From Streptomyces sp. ACA25 (GTDB lineage Bacteria; Actinomycetota; Actinomycetes; Streptomycetales; Streptomycetaceae), in NCBI RefSeq assembly GCF_028200735.1, contig NZ_JAQKPV010000012.1:105922-169921 (forward strand): 64,000 nucleotides of DNA, read 5' to 3'. The position numbers and the translations under genes are program-made. The notes beneath the pieces are model-generated. The model was not told the origin of the DNA. It searched no databases and saw nothing but the letters and a program-made list of their open reading frames with translations. Below are positions 24,404-33,708 of the stretch, piece after piece; position 1 is the stretch's first letter; every line of letters begins with the position of its first letter.

Positions 24404-25429
24404 ATGACCGGTCAGCCAGTGCCGCACACGGCACGCGAAATCCGTCTTGCTTCACATATCACCGGTGAGCTCACTGAGAAGAACTTCGATCTGGTGGAGG
24501 CGGAGGTTGCCGGGCCCGGCCCCGACGAGGTGGTCGTCCGGAACGAGTACCTGCAGGTATCCGCTGTGATGCAGGACCTCATGAAGCCGGACCCCGATCT
24601 GCCGATGCCGCCCTACACACCCGGACAGCGCCTGTGGGGTTCAGCGGTGGGCACGGTGGTCAGCTCCAACAGCCCCGATCTTTCCGTCGGTGACACGGTG
24701 GCACATGCTGACGGCTGGGGCGAGTACTCCGTCGCGGCGGCCTCCGAGTTCGGGAAGCTCCCCGACGGACTGTTCCCGGACCCCAAGCACTTCCTGACCC
24801 AGGGGCCGACGGCCTACCACGGGATGGTGGACATCGCCGAGGTGACCGAGGGAGACGTGGTGTACGTCTCCGGGGCAGCCGGAGGGGTGGGGTCCCTGGC
24901 GGGGCAGATCGCCAAGTGCCGCGGGGCCAAACTGGTGATCGGCAGCGCGGGCAGCCCGGCCAAGGTCGACTATCTGGTGCAGGAGCTCGGTTACGACGCC
25001 GCGTTCGACTACCACGACGGGCCGGTCCTGGACCAGCTCCGCAAGCTCGCCCCCGACGGGATCGACGTCTTCTTCGACACTGTCGGCGGCGAGCAGTTCG
25101 AGGCCGCGGTGCAGGCTGCCGCCCAGGGCGCCCGGTTCGCGCTCTGCGGAGCGCTGGCCGGCCAGGTCGGCGACGGACTGGGGGGCCACCCCCGGCTGGA
25201 CATCATGACGGCCATCGTCCGGCAGATCGTCATCCGGCCCTTCGCCACGTACCACACGCCCGAGCAGATCCAGGCGTGGACCGAGCACTTCTGCCAGTGG
25301 CTGGGCGAGGGGCGATTCGTCTTCCCGCACACCGTGGTCGAGGGCGGCATCTCCGAGGCACCGGGTGCCCTGAAGTCGCTGCTCGAAGGCAAGTACACCG
25401 GAAATGTGCTGGTCAAGCTCGGCGGCTGA
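24404..25429 (+). CDS. MDR-family NADPH oxidoreductase (enoyl reductase-like)
   Basis: A 341-residue zinc-free medium-chain dehydrogenase of the prostaglandin reductase/2-alkenal reductase branch. Visible are TPGQRLWGSAVGTVVSS, the region FLTQGPTAYHGMVDIAEV, the nucleotide motif VYVSGAAGGVGSLAGQIAK, and FFDTVGGEQFEAAV. Such enzymes reduce activated C=C bonds. In pyran-type polyketide clusters an MDR enoyl reductase (ActVI-ORF2) acts on the pyran ring, so a similar role is possible; it could also reduce an unsaturated starter. Single-gene unit with its own box upstream and a strong hairpin downstream. Confidence 0.85.
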   Translation: MTGQPVPHTAREIRLASHITGELTEKNFDLVEAEVAGPGPDEVVVRNEYLQVSAVMQDLMKPDPDLPMPPYTPGQRLWGSAVGTVVSSNSPDLSVGDTVAHADGWGEYSVAAASEFGKLPDGLFPDPKHFLTQGPTAYHGMVDIAEVTEGDVVYVSGAAGGVGSLAGQIAKCRGAKLVIGSAGSPAKVDYLVQELGYDAAFDYHDGPVLDQLRKLAPDGIDVFFDTVGGEQFEAAVQAAAQGARFALCGALAGQVGDGLGGHPRLDIMTAIVRQIVIRPFATYHTPEQIQAWTEHFCQWLGEGRFVFPHTVVEGGISEAPGALKSLLEGKYTGNVLVKLGG

Positions 25430-25448
25430 GCCCCCGACCAGTCGCCAC

Positions 25449-25486
25449 CACCTGTGGGCCGGCCCGAGCGGGCCGGCCCACAGGTG
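25449..25486. terminator. 18-bp perfect hairpin
   Basis: Arms 25449-25466 and 25469-25486 are perfect reverse complements around two bases, 20 bases after the MDR stop codon. Terminator. Confidence 0.8.
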
Positions 25487-25530
25487 CTGTCCGGGACGAC
25501 AGCCCGGGCAGCCGCTACGGCAAGCGGGAC

Positions 25531-25562
25531 TCGAGCGGCGTCCGAGGCACCCGTCCCACCGT
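25531..25562 (+). promoter_or_regulatory. SARP-type promoter for the citramalate-synthase operon
   Basis: Heptads TCGAGCG (25531) and CCGAGGC (25542), then 8 bp, then CACCGT (25557-25562). A weaker heptad GCAAGCG sits 11 bp further up at 25520. Confidence 0.6.
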
Positions 25563-25591
25563 TGACCCACACGCGAACGAGAGGTCGGCAG

Positions 25592-27205
25592 ATGGCGCAG
25601 ACAACAGCGCGAGAACTTCAGCTCTACGACACGACTCTGCGCGATGGCATGCAGCAGGAGGGCATGGTGCCGACGGTGGACGACAAGCTCGTCATCGCCC
25701 GCCAACTGGACGCCTTCGGGGTGGGTTTCATCGAGGCGGGCTGGCCGGGAGCGCTTCCGAAGGACACCGAGTTCTTCCGCCGGGCACGCACCGAACTCGC
25801 TTTGGCCACCGCACAGCTGGTGGCCTTCGGCGCGACCAGGCGAGCGGGCGGACTGGTGTCCACCGATCCGCAGGTCCGTGCCCTGCTCATGGCGGAGACG
25901 CCGGTGGTGACCCTGGTCGCCAAGAGCGACAGCCGCCATGTGGAGCTGGCGCTGCGGACCACGCTCGCCGAGAACCTCCGGATGATCAGCTCGACGGTGC
26001 GGTTCCTGACCAGATCCGGCCGACGGGTGTTCGTGGACGCGGAGCACTACTTCGACGGATTCCTCCGCAACCGCGAATACGCCCTGGAGGTGGTGCGGAC
26101 CGCGGCCGAGGCCGGCGCCGAGGCGGTGGTGCTGTGCGACACCAACGGCGGCTCACTGCCCGACGAGATCGGCCCGACCGTGGCCGAAACGCTGCTGAGC
26201 ACCGGCACCCGGCTCGGTATCCACTGTCACAACGACTCCGGCTGCGCGGTGGCGAACACGCTGGCCGCCGTGGACGCCGGCGCCGACCACGTGCAGGGGA
26301 CCGCCCACGGGTACGGCGAACGGTGCGGCAACGCCGACCTGTTCACCGTCACGGCCAACCTGGTGCTCAAACGGGGTCTGGATGTCCTGCCGCCCGGCCG
26401 GCTGGCCACCATGGCCGGTGTCGGAGAAGCCATCAGCGCGGTGACCACCGTGTCCGGCCGGCCGGCCGCGCCGTACATCGGTGCCTCCGCCTTCACGCAC
26501 AAGGCGGGTCTGCACGCCTCCGCACTGCGCGTGGACCCCGATCTGTACCAGCACACCGATCCCTCCGGGGTGGGCAACGCGATGCGCACTCTGGTCTCCG
26601 ACATGGGCGGACGCTCCTCCGTGCAGCTGAAGGCCGTCGAGCTCGGATATGACCTGAGCGCCGGCTCCGAGCCGGTCGGGAGAGCTGCCGCCCGGGTCAA
26701 GGAACTCGAGTCCCGCGGCTACAGCTTCGAATCCGCCGACGCCTCCTTCGAGCTGCTGCTGCGCGAGGAGCTCGCCGACGGCAGACTCGATCCGGTCATC
26801 GAGGTGCACTCCTGGTTCGCGGGCACCGGCCAGGGGCCGGAGGACAGCCCGCGCTCCGAGGCGACAGTGCAACTGCTGGCCGACGGAGAGCCGGTGGAGG
26901 CCCGGGCCGACGCGGCGGAGCCCGTCGCCGCCCTCGATCGGGTGCTGCACACCGCACTCGACCCGCACTTCCCCGAGCTGCGGACTCTCGTCCTCCTCAA
27001 GCACCGGGTCCGGGTGCTGGACAGCACCGGGACCGCCCGCGCACTCCTGTCCTTTCACGACGGGCGGCGGCAGTGGGGAACGGTCGGTGTCGGTACGGAC
27101 ACCGTGGCCGCGGCCTGGGCGGCGCTGCTGGACGCCTGCCGCTACCTCGTGCTGAGCCGCCGAGACACCTCCGACCGCGCCCCCGTACCGGCGGCCGTCG
27201 GCTGA
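25592..27205 (+). CDS. Citramalate synthase-like (CimA/LeuA family)
   Basis: A 537-residue enzyme of the HMG-CoA-lyase-like/LeuA superfamily. TIM barrel with LQLYDTTLRDGMQQEG, the metal-site HCHNDSGCAVANTLAA, and HVQGTAHGYGERCGNADLF, then a LeuA-type regulatory C-terminal domain. The GYGERCGNA block is characteristic of the CimA group, which joins pyruvate and acetyl-CoA to citramalate on the way to 2-oxobutyrate. Inside an antibiotic cluster a second copy would boost propionyl or isoleucine-derived 2-methylbutyryl supply, which suits a non-acetate starter unit. First gene of an operon with the second DpsC-like gene 24 bases downstream. Substrate is inferred. Confidence 0.85.
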   Translation: MAQTTARELQLYDTTLRDGMQQEGMVPTVDDKLVIARQLDAFGVGFIEAGWPGALPKDTEFFRRARTELALATAQLVAFGATRRAGGLVSTDPQVRALLMAETPVVTLVAKSDSRHVELALRTTLAENLRMISSTVRFLTRSGRRVFVDAEHYFDGFLRNREYALEVVRTAAEAGAEAVVLCDTNGGSLPDEIGPTVAETLLSTGTRLGIHCHNDSGCAVANTLAAVDAGADHVQGTAHGYGERCGNADLFTVTANLVLKRGLDVLPPGRLATMAGVGEAISAVTTVSGRPAAPYIGASAFTHKAGLHASALRVDPDLYQHTDPSGVGNAMRTLVSDMGGRSSVQLKAVELGYDLSAGSEPVGRAAARVKELESRGYSFESADASFELLLREELADGRLDPVIEVHSWFAGTGQGPEDSPRSEATVQLLADGEPVEARADAAEPVAALDRVLHTALDPHFPELRTLVLLKHRVRVLDSTGTARALLSFHDGRRQWGTVGVGTDTVAAAWAALLDACRYLVLSRRDTSDRAPVPAAVG

Positions 27206-27229
27206 CGCCCCTACTGAGCTGGAGTGGCT

Positions 27230-28321
27230 GTGCGACTGGACGACATCTACATCCGAGGGACCGCGACACGGCTGCCCTCCGTGCTCCACGTGGCCGACGC
27301 GGTCACCGCCGGCGAGTGCCCGGCCGCCATCGCGTCGGCCACCGGAACCCTCTCGGTGTCCTACTCACCCGATGAGTCGGCGGCCGAGATGGGTGCTGCA
27401 GCGGCCCGGACGGCGCTGCGGCGGGCGGAATCGGGCCCCGCGGACATCGATCTGATCCTGCACGCCGACACCTACCACCAGGGTCAGGACCTCTGGCCCG
27501 TCGCCTCCTACATCCAGCGGGAGACCGCCGGCAACAGCTGTCCGGCGCTGGAGATCCGGCAGATGTCCAACGGGGGGACAGCCGCCCTGGACCTGGCGAG
27601 CGCCTACCTCATGGCCGACCCCAACCGCTGCGACGCGCTGCTCACCACCGCGGACCGGTTCTGCCCGCCGGGCATCGACCGCTGGCGCACCGACCCCGGC
27701 ACCCCCTATGCCGACGGAGGCACCGCCCTGGTGCTCTCCCGCCGCGGCGGCTACGCCCGGCTGCTGTCCCTGGAGGTGCTCGCGGACTCCGACCTGGAGC
27801 CGCTGCACCGTGGTGACGAGCCCTTCGGGACAGCACCGTTCAGCAACCGGATACCGGTGGACTTCGAGGCCGCCAAGCGGGCCTTCATCGGGGAGGTCGG
27901 CATTTCCTACGCGATCGCCCGCGCTCACTCCGGACAGCAGACCGTCATCAAACGGGCAATGGCCGGGGCGGACATGGAGCTGTCCGACGCCGCCTGGGTC
28001 CTCCTGCCGCACTTCGGACGCCGGCGCCTCAAGTCGATCTACTACGAGCCGTTCGGCATCGACCCGGCCCGCACCGTCTGGGGGTGGAGCCGCACGGTCG
28101 GTCACCTCGGTGCCGGTGACCAGTTCGCCGGCCTGGACCACCTGGTGGTCTCGGGACAGGCCGCCCCCGGTGACCGGGTGGTGCTCGTCAGCGTCGGCGC
28201 CGGTTACACCTGGGGCTGCGCCGTGCTGGAAGTCCTGGACAGGCCGCACTGGGCCGCTTCACCCGACCGGGCCGGGCATGACCCGGCCCCCGTACCAACC
28301 CCCGACGCCCCAGGGCGCTGA
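27230..28321 (+). CDS. DpsC-like KASIII acyltransferase (copy 2)
   Basis: A 363-residue KASIII-fold protein homologous to copy 1. Ser113 replaces Cys in EIRQMSNGGTAALD; His261 in LLPHFG, His292 and Asp297 in GHLGAGDQ complete a DpsC-like Ser-His-His-Asp set. The GTG at 27230 is preferred because GGAG lies five bases before it and the protein then starts like copy 1 (VRLDDIYIRG). It sits between the citramalate-synthase-like and aromatase genes, so starter-unit selection for the type II synthase is the likely role. Confidence 0.85.
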   Translation: MRLDDIYIRGTATRLPSVLHVADAVTAGECPAAIASATGTLSVSYSPDESAAEMGAAAARTALRRAESGPADIDLILHADTYHQGQDLWPVASYIQRETAGNSCPALEIRQMSNGGTAALDLASAYLMADPNRCDALLTTADRFCPPGIDRWRTDPGTPYADGGTALVLSRRGGYARLLSLEVLADSDLEPLHRGDEPFGTAPFSNRIPVDFEAAKRAFIGEVGISYAIARAHSGQQTVIKRAMAGADMELSDAAWVLLPHFGRRRLKSIYYEPFGIDPARTVWGWSRTVGHLGAGDQFAGLDHLVVSGQAAPGDRVVLVSVGAGYTWGCAVLEVLDRPHWAASPDRAGHDPAPVPTPDAPGR

Positions 28322-28339
28322 CCGAAGGAGAGGATCATT

Positions 28340-29335
28340 GTGGTGCCGAGCGCTGCGACTGTCACCGACCACCGAGCGGCCGGAGCCGTTCACGTCATGG
28401 AGCACGTGATCACCGTCGCGGCCCCGCCGGAGGCGGTGTACGCCCTGGTGGCCGACGTCTCGGGCTGGCCGCAGGTCTTCGGGCCGACCGTGCACGTCGA
28501 GCTGCCGGAGGACGACAACGGCGAACAGCTGCTGACCCTGTGGGCCTTCGCCAACGGTGAGGTCCGTACCTGGAGCTCACGCCGGACGCTGGACGCGGCG
28601 GCCGGCCGGATCACCTTCCGGCAGGTCGTGTCCGCCTCGCCCGTTGCCTCGATGGGCGGGGAGTGGCGGGTCGAGCCGCACGCCGACGGCGGCAGCCGGG
28701 TGGTGCTGCTGCACGACTTCCGCGCGGTGGACGACGATCCCGACGCGGTGCGGCTGATCGAGCAGGCAGTGGACCGGAACAGCCGTGCCGAGCTCGACGC
28801 GCTGAAGCACGTGGCGGAACTGGGCGAGGAGCGCGCCAGCCTGTGCTTCACGTTCAGCGACACCGAGCATGTCGAAGGCAGCGCCGAGGACGTGTTCGCG
28901 TTTCTGGACCGGGCGGATCTCTGGCCGGAGCGGCTTCCGCACGTCGCGCGGCTGGTCCTCACCGAGAAGGAGCCGGGCCTTCAGCACCTCGACATGGACA
29001 CCCGCGGAGCCGACGGTTCCCTGCACAACACCAAGTCGGTCCGGATCTGCTTCCCCGACCGTCACACCCTCGTCTACAAGCAGCTGCACATGCCGGTGGC
29101 GCTCAGTGGCCACACCGGTCGCTGGGTCATCGCTCCCGACCCCGCGGACCCGCAGAACAGGCTGGTCGTCACCTCCTGGCACACCGTCACCCTCGACCCG
29201 GAAGGTGTCCGGCACGCTCTCGGGCCGGCCGCCACCCTGGACGAGGCCCGTACGCTCGTCCGGAAGGCCCTGGGGGGCAACAGCTCCCGCACCCTGCGGC
29301 AGGCGAAGGAATACGCGGAATCCCTCCGCAGTTGA
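28340..29335 (+). CDS. Didomain polyketide aromatase/cyclase (ActVII-like)
   Basis: A 331-residue protein with two SRPBCC (Bet v1-like) domains, about residues 18-160 and 170-320. The first starts VMEHVITVAAPPEAVYALVA and the second runs from a FSDTEHVEGSAEDVFAFLDR segment. Didomain enzymes of this size aromatise the first ring in reducing type II systems such as ActVII. The GTG at 28340 has GAAGGAGAGG upstream. With the ActIII-type ketoreductase and the ActIV-like cyclase it defines a C9-reduced, actinorhodin- or anthraquinone-type fold. Confidence 0.88.
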   Translation: MVPSAATVTDHRAAGAVHVMEHVITVAAPPEAVYALVADVSGWPQVFGPTVHVELPEDDNGEQLLTLWAFANGEVRTWSSRRTLDAAAGRITFRQVVSASPVASMGGEWRVEPHADGGSRVVLLHDFRAVDDDPDAVRLIEQAVDRNSRAELDALKHVAELGEERASLCFTFSDTEHVEGSAEDVFAFLDRADLWPERLPHVARLVLTEKEPGLQHLDMDTRGADGSLHNTKSVRICFPDRHTLVYKQLHMPVALSGHTGRWVIAPDPADPQNRLVVTSWHTVTLDPEGVRHALGPAATLDEARTLVRKALGGNSSRTLRQAKEYAESLRS

Positions 29336-29400
29336 ACGCCGGTACAGCGCCCGGCACAGAGTCCGTACCGACCATTCCCCTTCCGCTGGAGGCAGCCGAC

Positions 29401-30045
29401 ATGCCGAGCAGCGGCCGTGACCTCAGCCGGCCCCTGACCGTCGTCAACCGATTCACGGTCAAGGGTGACACCAGACGCTTCGAACGGCAGTTCCGCCCGC
29501 ACTGCGATTACCTGAGACAGCAGCGCGGATTCAATTTCCTGGTGACCGGCCAGTTGATCGACCGGCCGAACGTCTACATGCACTTCAGTCACTGGGTCAC
29601 CCATCAGGCGTTCCTGCGGGTGGTGCACCATGACGCCTTCCTGAGCCACGTTCAGGGGCTCAGTCCCATCGTGGAGGTGGAGGCGGACCAGGCGGTGAGC
29701 CTGGGGCGGCTGCTGGTGGACGAGGCCCGGCAGGGCGCGGAGAACGTCGTGTTCATCCAGGCTCTGGTGGACGAGGGCCGTCCACTGACGGATTTCGAAT
29801 GGCAGTTCCACGAGCTGTTCGGCCACTGCGCCGCCGGCGAGGGGTTCGGTGGCGGAGACGTGATGCGCTCCACCCTGGCTCCACAGAAATACCTGGCCGT
29901 GTGCTGGTGGCGGGACGGCGAGTCGTGCCAACGGGCCATGGCGGAGCCCGGGTTCCTGCAGCGGGTCGGGCAGCTGAAGTCGGTGGCCCGGATCAGCACG
30001 GAGCGGCTGCGGCACCTGACCTACGCGCCGGGTGTGTCCCGCTGA
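29401..30045 (+). CDS. ABM-fold didomain monooxygenase-like protein
   Basis: A 214-residue protein with two ABM-like halves: about 12-105 (TVVNRFTVKGDTRRFERQFR, HFSHWVTHQAFLRVVHHD) and 115-205 (AENVVFIQALVDE, LAVCWWRDGESCQRAMAEP). ABM-fold enzymes oxidise phenols to quinones without cofactors (ActVA-ORF6, TcmH), so quinone formation is the natural guess. The two halves are diverged, and the residues needed for catalysis cannot be assigned by eye. Last gene of the citramalate operon before a hairpin. Confidence 0.7.
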   Translation: MPSSGRDLSRPLTVVNRFTVKGDTRRFERQFRPHCDYLRQQRGFNFLVTGQLIDRPNVYMHFSHWVTHQAFLRVVHHDAFLSHVQGLSPIVEVEADQAVSLGRLLVDEARQGAENVVFIQALVDEGRPLTDFEWQFHELFGHCAAGEGFGGGDVMRSTLAPQKYLAVCWWRDGESCQRAMAEPGFLQRVGQLKSVARISTERLRHLTYAPGVSR

Positions 30046-30057
30046 ACTGTCTGCCTG

Positions 30058-30097
30058 CCGCCGCGGGTGCCGGGTTCCTCCCCGGTGCCCGCGGCGG
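30058..30097. terminator. Hairpin terminator after the ABM gene
   Basis: 17-base stem (30058-30074 with 30081-30097) with two G-T wobbles and a six-base loop, 12 bases after the stop. Confidence 0.7.
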
Positions 30098-30127
30098 TTC
30101 CGTGCGCTGACCGGCGCTCCGGCGCAG

Positions 30128-30159
30128 AGCGAGCCCGGTTCGAGAGTGACTTCCTACGG
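30128..30159 (+). promoter_or_regulatory. SARP-type promoter for the FAAL operon
   Basis: Heptads GCGAGCC (30128) and TCGAGAG (30139), then exactly 8 bp, then TACGGT (30154-30159), the closest match to a TANNNT -10 among the boxes. Confidence 0.75.
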
Positions 30160-30221
30160 TGAGCGAACGGACATCCGAATGGTGTCCTGGAGTTCGGAAC
30201 GCAGAGCCCTGGGAGGGAGCC

Positions 30222-31949
30222 ATGACCGGATACCGCACCCTCGCCGACCTGGTACAGGACCGGGCCGCCGAGTCACCGGAACGGGACGCGCTGATCTTCC
30301 TGCGGAACGACGGGCAAGCCCCCGACACCCTGACCTACCGGCAGCTGGACGCCGCCGCCCGCAACCTCGCCGGCTGGTTGCAGGAGCGCGGTGCGACCGG
30401 GGAACGGGTACTGCTCCAGCAGTCCTCCCGGCCGCTCTTCGCCGTGAGTTTCCTGGCCTGCCTGTACGCGGGGGCCATCGCTGTCCCCGCACCACCGCCC
30501 ACCGGGGGCGGACACCATGAGGACCGGATCGCCGGGATTGTCCGGGACGCCGCGACCCGCTTCGTGCTGACCGGCCGGGACGACGCCCCGGAGGTGTCGC
30601 AGCTGCTGGCCCGTACCGGCAACAGCGGGACGACCTGTGTGGCCGCCGACCAGGTGACCGGTGAGGGCTGGCAGCGGCCGGAGGCCACCGCGGACACCAT
30701 CGCCTTCCTCCAGTACACCTCGGGATCCACTCAGGAGCCGCGAGGCGTGATGGTTCCGCACAGCAGCCTGCTGTCCGACCAGCGTGCCATCAGCCGGGTC
30801 ATGCGAACCCGCCCCGGCGACCGGCTCGGGGGCTGGCTCCCTTTCCACCACGACATGGGCCTGATCGGCGGGCTGGTGCACCCGCTGTGGCTGGGCGGCA
30901 CCTCCGTGCTGCTCAGTCCTGCCGAGTTCGTCAGACGCCCGGCCCGCTGGCTGGAGGCCATCTCGGACCACGGACTGACCATCAGCGGTGCACCCGACTT
31001 CGCCTACGCACGGTGCACCGCACGGGTCACCGAGGAGGAGCTCGCCGGCCTCGACCTGTCCGGCTGGGAAACAGCCGTGGTCGGAGGGGAAAGGGTCCGC
31101 GCGAGCACCCTGCACGCTTTCGCCGACCGGTTCGCCGCGGCCGGCCTGCGCCCGCAGGCCCTCACCCCCGCCTACGGTCTGGCGGAAACGACGCTGCTCG
31201 CCTCCGCGAGCGTTCCCGGCGCCCCCTGGACCCAGCTTGCGGCGGACCCGGCCGCCCTGGAAGCGGACCGGGTCCGGCCCGCGGATCCGGGCGCCCCGGC
31301 CCGTACCCTCGTCGGCTGCGGGACCGCAGCCGACGGCACGCTGCTGATCGTGGACCCCCGCACCCGGGAGGTGCTGCCCGAGGGCAGGATCGGAGAGATC
31401 TGGCTCCGCGGCGACAGCGTGGCCGCCGGATACTGGCGGCGAAGGCAGGAAACGGCGGAGACCTTCGCGGCCGTCACCGCCGACGGCCGTGGCGGTCATC
31501 TGCGGACCGGCGATCTGGGGACCCTGCACGACGGGCAGCTCTTCGTCAGCGGACGGCTCACCGACATGGTCGTCGTCGCCGGCCGCAACCTGTACCCGCA
31601 GGACCTGGAGCAGAGCGTGCAGCGGGTCAGTTCACGCCTCGGTCCCGGCAGCGCGTTCTCCGTGCCCGGGGACGAGGAGCGGATCGTGCTGGTGCAGGAG
31701 CTGCGGGCCCGCAGCCACTTCGGTCTCGACCTGGACGGAGTGACCTCCGACATGCAGCGCTGCCTGGCGGAGGAGTTCGACGTGCGGGCGGCCGGAGTGC
31801 TGCTGGTACGCCCGGGGACCGTCCGGCGGACCACCAGCGGCAAGGTCGAACGGGCAGCCATGCGCGGGCTCTTCCTCCGCGGCGAGCTGAGGCCGATTCA
31901 CCAGTCGATGGATCCCGACGTCGCACATCTGCTGCCCGGGGGCCGCTGA
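30222..31949 (+). CDS. Fatty acyl-AMP ligase (FAAL)-like
   Basis: A 575-residue adenylate-forming enzyme. Core motifs are YTSGSTQEPRGVMV, FHHDMGLIGGLVHPLW (a FAAL-type signature), AYGLAETTLL, RTGDLGTLHDG and, near the end, RTTSGKVERA with the catalytic Lys. FAALs activate a carboxylic acid as acyl-AMP and pass it to an ACP rather than CoA. A partner ACP domain is at 33709 in the same operon. The substrate could be a short branched acid from the citramalate route. ATG at 30222 has GGGAGG upstream; the dehydrogenase gene starts on the next base after the stop. Confidence 0.88.
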   Translation: MTGYRTLADLVQDRAAESPERDALIFLRNDGQAPDTLTYRQLDAAARNLAGWLQERGATGERVLLQQSSRPLFAVSFLACLYAGAIAVPAPPPTGGGHHEDRIAGIVRDAATRFVLTGRDDAPEVSQLLARTGNSGTTCVAADQVTGEGWQRPEATADTIAFLQYTSGSTQEPRGVMVPHSSLLSDQRAISRVMRTRPGDRLGGWLPFHHDMGLIGGLVHPLWLGGTSVLLSPAEFVRRPARWLEAISDHGLTISGAPDFAYARCTARVTEEELAGLDLSGWETAVVGGERVRASTLHAFADRFAAAGLRPQALTPAYGLAETTLLASASVPGAPWTQLAADPAALEADRVRPADPGAPARTLVGCGTAADGTLLIVDPRTREVLPEGRIGEIWLRGDSVAAGYWRRRQETAETFAAVTADGRGGHLRTGDLGTLHDGQLFVSGRLTDMVVVAGRNLYPQDLEQSVQRVSSRLGPGSAFSVPGDEERIVLVQELRARSHFGLDLDGVTSDMQRCLAEEFDVRAAGVLLVRPGTVRRTTSGKVERAAMRGLFLRGELRPIHQSMDPDVAHLLPGGR

Positions 31950-33671
31950 ATGGATCCCCAGCAACGCATCGACGAACTCGAGCAGGCCTTCGGCCCGCTC
32001 GGCGACCCGGACAACCCCCTCGGCGAGCGGGCGTTGCTCGCCGCGGACCACCGCGGTGAAGTGCTGACCGAAGGGGAGAAGACCCTGGACGCAGCCGGAT
32101 TCAACGCCGAGTCCGTGCCCGGGGCACTCGGCGGCCGGCTGACCCGGATGGACGTCCTGGGCCGGATGCTGCGGCCGGTGTTCCGCCGGGACGCCTCGCT
32201 CGGCTTCGGTTACGGCCTCAACTGCTTCTTCGCCGCCACACCGGTATGGACCGCGGGCAGTGCCGCCCAGCGCCGGACGGTGGCCCGGCTGCTCCTGGAC
32301 GGCGAACGCGTCGCGGTGGCCCGGCACGAGGTGACGCACGGAAACGCATTCGTGCGGGACGAGTTCACCGCCCGCGCGGTGGACGGCGGCTTCGTGCTCC
32401 AGGGCAGCAAGACGGTGATCGCCAACGGCGCCCGGGCCGCCGGCCTGGTCGTGTTCGCGGGAACGGGCAGCCCCGGCACCCCGGCGGGCCGGTGCCACTC
32501 GGTCTTCCTCCTGGACCGGTCGGAGCTGCCCGCCGACCGGCTGGTCGGCCTCGGCCGGGACCCGACCAGCGGTCTGCGCAGTACCGAGTTCAGCGGGCTG
32601 GAGGCCCTGGACTGCCCGGTCCCCGGAGATGCTCTGGTGGGTGCGGTCGGCGACGGCTACGAGATCTCGCTGCGCTCCTCACTGCTGATTCGCGGGCTGA
32701 TCCCCTCGATCGTGCTGGCGGGCGCGGACACCGCCCTCCGCACCGTCGCCCGGTTCGCGGTGCGGAGGCGCGAGGACGGGAGGTCCTCGCTGGACGTCCG
32801 GCATGTGCGGGACGTCCTGACCGGGGCCTTCCTGGACCTGCTGATCAGTGACTGCCTGGCCCTGGTGGCGACCCGTGCCGTGCACCTGCTGCCACGGCAC
32901 GCCAGCGCGTACGCCGCCGCGGGCGCCTACCTGGCCCCGAAGATGATCGCCGAGTCGATGGACGCCCTGTCCTCCGTGCTGGGCAAGGCCCAGTTCACCG
33001 ACAGCAGCGCCTCCGCGATGTTCCGCAAACAACTGCGCGACCTGCCGGTCACTTCGCTCGGGCACGCCGGCAGCGCGGGCCGGCAGATCAGTGTCCTGCC
33101 CCAGCTCCCGGTGTTCGCCCGCAACTCGTGGTTCGCCGGCCCGGAGCCTCCCGGGGCGCTCTTCAGCCTGGACGGGGACCTCCCGCCGCTGGATCCGGCT
33201 GCGCTCGCGCTGCTCGGCGACAGCGATCCGCTGGCCGCCACCCTGGTGTTCTGCACCGCGAGGCAGGGGTCCGCCTTCTCCTCCGCCACCCGATCCCTCG
33301 TCGAGGCGTTGACCGGCGAACTGGAGGAGCTGCGGAACTTCTACCGGGAGGTGTCCCCGGACGACCGCAGGACCCTGTCCGGCCCGCACAGTCTCGGTCT
33401 CACCGACCGCTACGCCATGGTGCTGTCCGCGGCCGCGGTGATCGGCGTCTGGCAGCAGGCCCGCGCGCAGGGACCGTCCCACGGACCGACCGGCTCCTTC
33501 CTGTCCGATCCCGCGTGGCTCGACGCCGCGCTGTACCGACTGGCCGGACGGCTCGGCCTGACCCGTCCCGGTCAGCAGACCGCGAGCGAGCAACGGGTAC
33601 TGGCCGAGCTGCTCGCCCGGCTGCACGGTGGCCGCGCCTACGACCTGTACGGCATGCAGCTCGCGGAATGA
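31950..33671 (+). CDS. Acyl-CoA/acyl-ACP dehydrogenase
   Basis: A 573-residue long acyl-CoA dehydrogenase family protein: GERVAVARHEVTHGNAF, FVLQGSKTVIANGARAAGLVVF (flavin region), the domain containing SSLLIRGLIPSIVLAG, and an extended C-terminal domain of about 200 residues. This long form typically accompanies FAAL genes and introduces a double bond into an ACP-bound acyl chain. It directly abuts the FAAL gene with no gap, so the two are certainly co-transcribed. The combination suggests an unsaturated acyl unit (for example tiglyl from 2-methylbutyryl); this is an inference. Confidence 0.82.
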   Translation: MDPQQRIDELEQAFGPLGDPDNPLGERALLAADHRGEVLTEGEKTLDAAGFNAESVPGALGGRLTRMDVLGRMLRPVFRRDASLGFGYGLNCFFAATPVWTAGSAAQRRTVARLLLDGERVAVARHEVTHGNAFVRDEFTARAVDGGFVLQGSKTVIANGARAAGLVVFAGTGSPGTPAGRCHSVFLLDRSELPADRLVGLGRDPTSGLRSTEFSGLEALDCPVPGDALVGAVGDGYEISLRSSLLIRGLIPSIVLAGADTALRTVARFAVRRREDGRSSLDVRHVRDVLTGAFLDLLISDCLALVATRAVHLLPRHASAYAAAGAYLAPKMIAESMDALSSVLGKAQFTDSSASAMFRKQLRDLPVTSLGHAGSAGRQISVLPQLPVFARNSWFAGPEPPGALFSLDGDLPPLDPAALALLGDSDPLAATLVFCTARQGSAFSSATRSLVEALTGELEELRNFYREVSPDDRRTLSGPHSLGLTDRYAMVLSAAAVIGVWQQARAQGPSHGPTGSFLSDPAWLDAALYRLAGRLGLTRPGQQTASEQRVLAELLARLHGGRAYDLYGMQLAE

Positions 33672-33708
33672 CCACCTCCGCACAGCAGCACCTCAGAAAG
33701 GACCCGAC

